A stretch of 7,951 nt of DNA from Lachnospiraceae bacterium UBA1748 (GTDB taxonomy: Bacteria; Bacillota; Clostridia; Lachnospirales; Lachnospiraceae). Positions 5,604 to 7,951 of the stretch are shown here, piece by piece. The notes under the pieces are model-generated. The model was given only the letters and a program-made list of their open reading frames with translations, had not been told where the DNA came from and did no database searches. The position numbers and the translations under genes are program-made. The stretch covers positions 1-7,951 of the forward strand of contig DCHQ01000073.1 in assembly GCA_002314855.1 (NCBI GenBank), written 5' to 3'. Position 1 is the first letter of the stretch. Every line of letters begins with the position of its first letter.

Positions 5604-6419
5604 ATGAAAAAATTATTAACAACATTGCTCATGCTTACCTGTGTATTTGGATTAACAGCTTGTGGACAAGAAGTTAAGTCTGTATTTGATGGTGCAGATG
5701 TACAGCAGTCATTAAAGAATCAGGCTTTAGTTGCTTATGATTATGTAAGCACTACTGATGCTGATATGGAAGATGCTGCTATTTTTACAGAAGAGCAGTT
5801 AGAAGAACTTGCTATAGAGATGAGAGTTAGTGGCATTGATTTAGAATCTGAGGATGTAAATTATGGCCCTATCACAACAGGTAGTGCTGTTGTTACAGGT
5901 ATCAATTCATACCGTAATTCAATCAAAGAGCTTGGTCTTGTATCTGATGTAAATAGTGCAGATGTACTTGTAGAGCAGAAGGATAAGGAATTTATCGTTT
6001 CTATTCCACTTAAGGGAAGTATTCATAATGGTTCATTCGAAGTTATTTATGATAGAAACCTTCACGCAACAAGCTTTACTACTAACGTAGAGTACACAAT
6101 GGCAGAATCAATGACAAAAGCAGGAACAAATACATTAATCGGTATGGGTACTGTATTTGCAATGCTTATCGTAATTATGATTATTATTTATGGTTTTGCT
6201 ATTATTCCAAAGATTCAGGCTTCAGCAGAAGCAAAGAAGCAGGCTAAGACTGCAACAGAAGCTAGTGTTGACAATGCTATTCAGGGTATAGTTGAGAGAG
6301 AGGAAGATGTAACTGACGATCTCGAGCTTATAGCAGTAATTGCAGCTGCTATCGCAGCTAGCGAGGGTGCAACTTCAACAGACGGTTTCGTAGTAAGAAG
6401 CATCAAGAGAATAAGATAG
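5604..6419 (+). CDS. OadG-like decarboxylase subunit with lipoprotein N-terminal domain
   Basis: A 271-residue protein in three parts. Residues 1-20 are a lipoprotein signal peptide, MKKLLTTLLMLTCVFGLTAC, with lipobox LTAC and C20 as the predicted lipidated residue. Residues 21 to about 175 are a soluble, probably extracytoplasmic domain that I do not recognise. One transmembrane helix (about 178-202) is followed by a cytoplasmic tail whose end, DDLELIAVIAAAIAASEG (238-255) and GFVVRSIKRI (261-270), matches the C-terminus of OadG/gamma subunits. Classical OadG is roughly 80-120 residues, so this is an enlarged form. The gamma subunit joins the carboxyltransferase to the membrane beta subunit. 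ATG 5604 is preferred because it starts a standard signal peptide and lies 11 nt after AGGAAAGGA (5584-5592); ATG 5592 is in frame but overlaps that site. It lies 34 nt after the carboxyltransferase and 23 nt before the biotin carrier. Confidence 0.82.
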   Translation: MKKLLTTLLMLTCVFGLTACGQEVKSVFDGADVQQSLKNQALVAYDYVSTTDADMEDAAIFTEEQLEELAIEMRVSGIDLESEDVNYGPITTGSAVVTGINSYRNSIKELGLVSDVNSADVLVEQKDKEFIVSIPLKGSIHNGSFEVIYDRNLHATSFTTNVEYTMAESMTKAGTNTLIGMGTVFAMLIVIMIIIYGFAIIPKIQASAEAKKQAKTATEASVDNAIQGIVEREEDVTDDLELIAVIAAAIAASEGATSTDGFVVRSIKRIR

Positions 6420-6442
6420 TTATATTTTAGGAGGATAAAATA

Positions 6443-6811
6443 ATGAAGAATTATACAATTACTGTTAATGGTTCAGTATATGATGTTACAGTAGAAGAGG
6501 GCGCTAGTACAGGTGCTCCAGCAGCAGCCCCAAAGGCAGCTCCTAAGGCAGCTCCAAAGGCAGCCCCTGCAGCTCCAGCAGCAGCTGGCGGTGCTGGTTC
6601 AGTTAAGATTGAAGCTGGTGCAGCTGGTAAGGTATTTAAGATTGAGAAGAATGTTGGAGACAGCGTTAAGAAGGGTGATGCAGTAGTTATCATCGAGGCT
6701 ATGAAGATGGAAATCCCAGTAGTAGCTCCTCAGGATGGTGTAGTTGCATCTATCGATAAGGCAGTAGGCGATGCTTGTAACGCAGGTGAGGTTCTTGCAA
6801 CACTTAAGTAA
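6443..6811 (+). CDS. Biotin carboxyl carrier protein of the decarboxylase
   Basis: A 122-residue carrier (MmdC/GcdC-like gamma subunit). Residues 1-20 form a short beta segment, MKNYTITVNGSVYDVTVEEG, common to decarboxylase carriers. Residues 21-52 are a flexible Ala/Pro/Lys linker with AAPK repeats. Residues 53-122 are the biotinyl domain with EAMKMEI, where K88 is the biotinylation site, and the paired hairpin turn around QDGVV (97-101). It shuttles carboxybiotin between the carboxyltransferase and the membrane beta subunit. ATG 6443 has AGGAGG upstream. It lies 23 nt after the OadG-like gene and 31 nt before the beta subunit. A lipoyl domain is excluded by the AMKM sequence. Confidence 0.95.
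   Translation: MKNYTITVNGSVYDVTVEEGASTGAPAAAPKAAPKAAPKAAPAAPAAAGGAGSVKIEAGAAGKVFKIEKNVGDSVKKGDAVVIIEAMKMEIPVVAPQDGVVASIDKAVGDACNAGEVLATLK
6530..6565 (+). repeat. Three tandem 12-bp repeats encoding PKAA in the carrier linker
   Basis: Three near-identical 12-bp units (CCWAAGGCAGCY) encode PKAA-PKAA-PKAA at residues 30-41 of the biotin carrier. Ala/Pro-rich linkers let the biotin arm swing between active sites. Tandem units of this kind can change copy number by slippage without shifting the frame, so linker length may vary between strains. Confidence 0.85.
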
Positions 6812-6828
6812 TTCGTCGTCTATTAATT

Positions 6829-6835
6829 AGGAGGT
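6829..6835 (+). promoter_or_regulatory. Ribosome binding site of the beta subunit gene
   Basis: AGGAGGT lies 7 nt upstream of ATG 6843. It fixes the start of the beta subunit, whose reading frame has no stop inside the window. Confidence 0.85.
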
Positions 6836-6842
6836 TAAGACA

Positions 6843-7951
6843 ATGTCAGATATTTTAAACAATCTGCTTAACCAGATGGCTTTCATGAATCCAGAGTTCT
6901 CTTATAAGAACGTGATCATGATTGTTGTTGCTTGTTTCTTCTTATATCTTGCTATAAGACATGAGTTCGAGCCATTATTACTTGTACCTATCGCTTTCGG
7001 TATGTTACTTGTTAATATCTATCCAGATATTATGGCTTCTCCTGAAGAGACAAGTAATGGTGTTGGTGGATTATTACATTATTTCTACATATTAGATGAG
7101 TGGGCTATCCTTCCATCTCTCATATTCCTTGGAGTAGGAGCGATGACAGACTTTGGTCCTCTTATCGCAAATCCTAAGAGTTTTATCTTAGGTGCTGCTG
7201 CTCAGTTCGGTATCTTTGCAGCATATTTCGGAGCACTTTTTGCAGGTGCTATGGGATGGGCAGACTTCAATGACAAGGCTGCTGCAGCTATTTCTATTAT
7301 CGGTGGTGCTGATGGCCCTACATCAATCTTCCTTGCTGGTAAGCTTGGTCAGACTAAGTACTTAGGACCTATCGCAGTTGCTGCTTATTCGTACATGTCA
7401 CTTGTACCTATTATTCAGCCACCTATTATGAAGGCTTTCACAACAAAGAAGGAAAGAGCAATCAAGATGGAACAGCTTAGACCTGTAACAAAGCTTGAGA
7501 AGATTCTTTTCCCTATCGTTGTTACAATCGTTGTTGCTATGGTTCTTCCTACAACAGCTCCACTTGTTGGTATGCTTATGCTTGGTAACCTCTTCAGAGA
7601 GTCAGGTGTTGTTAGACAGCTTACAGAAACAGCAAGTAATGCACTTATGTACATCGTAGTTATTATCCTTGGTACATCAGTTGGTGCTACAACAAGCGCT
7701 AAGGCTTTCCTTAACACAGATACATTATTTATCGTTGTTCTTGGACTTGTAGCTTTCATGTTTGGTACATTAGCAGGTGTATTATTCGGAAAACTTATGT
7801 GTGTTGCTACAGGTGGTAAGATTAATCCACTTATTGGTTCAGCAGGTGTTTCTGCCGTTCCAATGGCAGCCAGAGTTTCACAGAGAGTTGGTGCAGAAGA
7901 GGATCCTTCGAACTTCCTTCTTATGCACGCTATGGGACCTAACGTAGCAGG
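6843..7951 (+). CDS. Sodium-translocating decarboxylase beta subunit (OadB/MmdB family), 3' truncated
   Basis: An open frame of 369 complete codons runs off the window end at GPNVA, so roughly the last 15-20 residues or more are missing. It encodes a hydrophobic multi-helix protein that decarboxylates carboxybiotin and couples this to Na+ export. Landmarks are FLGVGAMTDFGPL (95-107), GGADGPTSIF (154-163), GNLFRESGV, and NPLIGSAGVSAVPMAARVSQ starting at N328. D157 corresponds to the essential Asp in the GGADGPT motif of Klebsiella OadB (D203). N328, G332, S337 and R344 correspond to its N373, G377, S382 and R389, with identical spacing. All residues known to matter that fall in the window are present, so the pump should be active. 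It is last of the four visible operon genes; whether more follow cannot be seen. Confidence 0.95.
   Translation, partial: MSDILNNLLNQMAFMNPEFSYKNVIMIVVACFFLYLAIRHEFEPLLLVPIAFGMLLVNIYPDIMASPEETSNGVGGLLHYFYILDEWAILPSLIFLGVGAMTDFGPLIANPKSFILGAAAQFGIFAAYFGALFAGAMGWADFNDKAAAAISIIGGADGPTSIFLAGKLGQTKYLGPIAVAAYSYMSLVPIIQPPIMKAFTTKKERAIKMEQLRPVTKLEKILFPIVVTIVVAMVLPTTAPLVGMLMLGNLFRESGVVRQLTETASNALMYIVVIILGTSVGATTSAKAFLNTDTLFIVVLGLVAFMFGTLAGVLFGKLMCVATGGKINPLIGSAGVSAVPMAARVSQRVGAEEDPSNFLLMHAMGPNVA

Noticed and set aside
6451..6693. Minus-strand Ala-rich open frame opposite the biotin carrier
   Set aside because: It is a by-product of the GCA/GCT/CCA repeats on the + strand; the biotinyl EAMKM motif proves the + frame.
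7415..7759. Minus-strand open frame of 114 codons inside the beta subunit gene
   Set aside because: The + strand frame runs open from 6843 to the window end with all OadB signature residues; the antisense frame is a shadow.

Overview
The window reads as chromosomal DNA from a low-to-moderate GC Firmicute, most likely a Lachnospiraceae-type anaerobe near Butyrivibrio, Pseudobutyrivibrio or Roseburia. This is inferred from the strong AGGAGG-type ribosome binding sites, TTGnnn/TGnTATAAT promoters, the scpA-scpB pair, a short S21 protein, and a sodium-pump biotin decarboxylase operon of the type common in anaerobic clostridia. All supported genes lie on the + strand. I see no mobile element, CRISPR array, tRNA or rRNA.

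Layout. (1) Positions 1-107 hold the last 18 codons of an unrecognised gene and its intrinsic terminator. (2) Positions 127-359 hold a strong promoter and a roughly 198-nt structured RNA whose ends pair with each other, best explained as 6S RNA (ssrS). (3) A YihY/BrkB-family membrane protein starts only about 20 nt after that RNA, with no visible promoter of its own. (4) rpsU (57 aa, too short for many ORF callers) has its own promoter, an 85-nt leader that can fold into small hairpins, and a strong terminator. (5) A membrane-anchored metallophosphoesterase, scpA and scpB form a tight three-gene operon with its own promoter and terminator. scpA and scpB encode the non-SMC subunits of the SMC condensin. 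(6) From 4181 to the window end lies a biotin-dependent, sodium-translocating decarboxylase operon: a CoA-type carboxyltransferase, an OadG-like subunit fused to a lipoprotein-type outer domain, a biotin carrier protein, and the OadB/MmdB membrane subunit, which is cut by the window edge.

How the last operon works, from family knowledge: the carboxyltransferase moves CO2 from an acyl-CoA (methylmalonyl-CoA, glutaconyl-CoA or malonyl-CoA) to biotin on the carrier. The membrane beta subunit then decarboxylates carboxybiotin and exports Na+. The OadG-like protein anchors or assembles the complex. The substrate cannot be fixed from sequence alone.

Items most worth a second look are the lipoprotein-OadG fusion, the short cysteine-rich carboxyltransferase, the candidate 6S RNA sitting directly upstream of a promoterless membrane gene, the folded rpsU leader, and two sequence blocks shared by the rpsU and decarboxylase promoter regions. 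Nothing here clearly amounts to a wholly new system.
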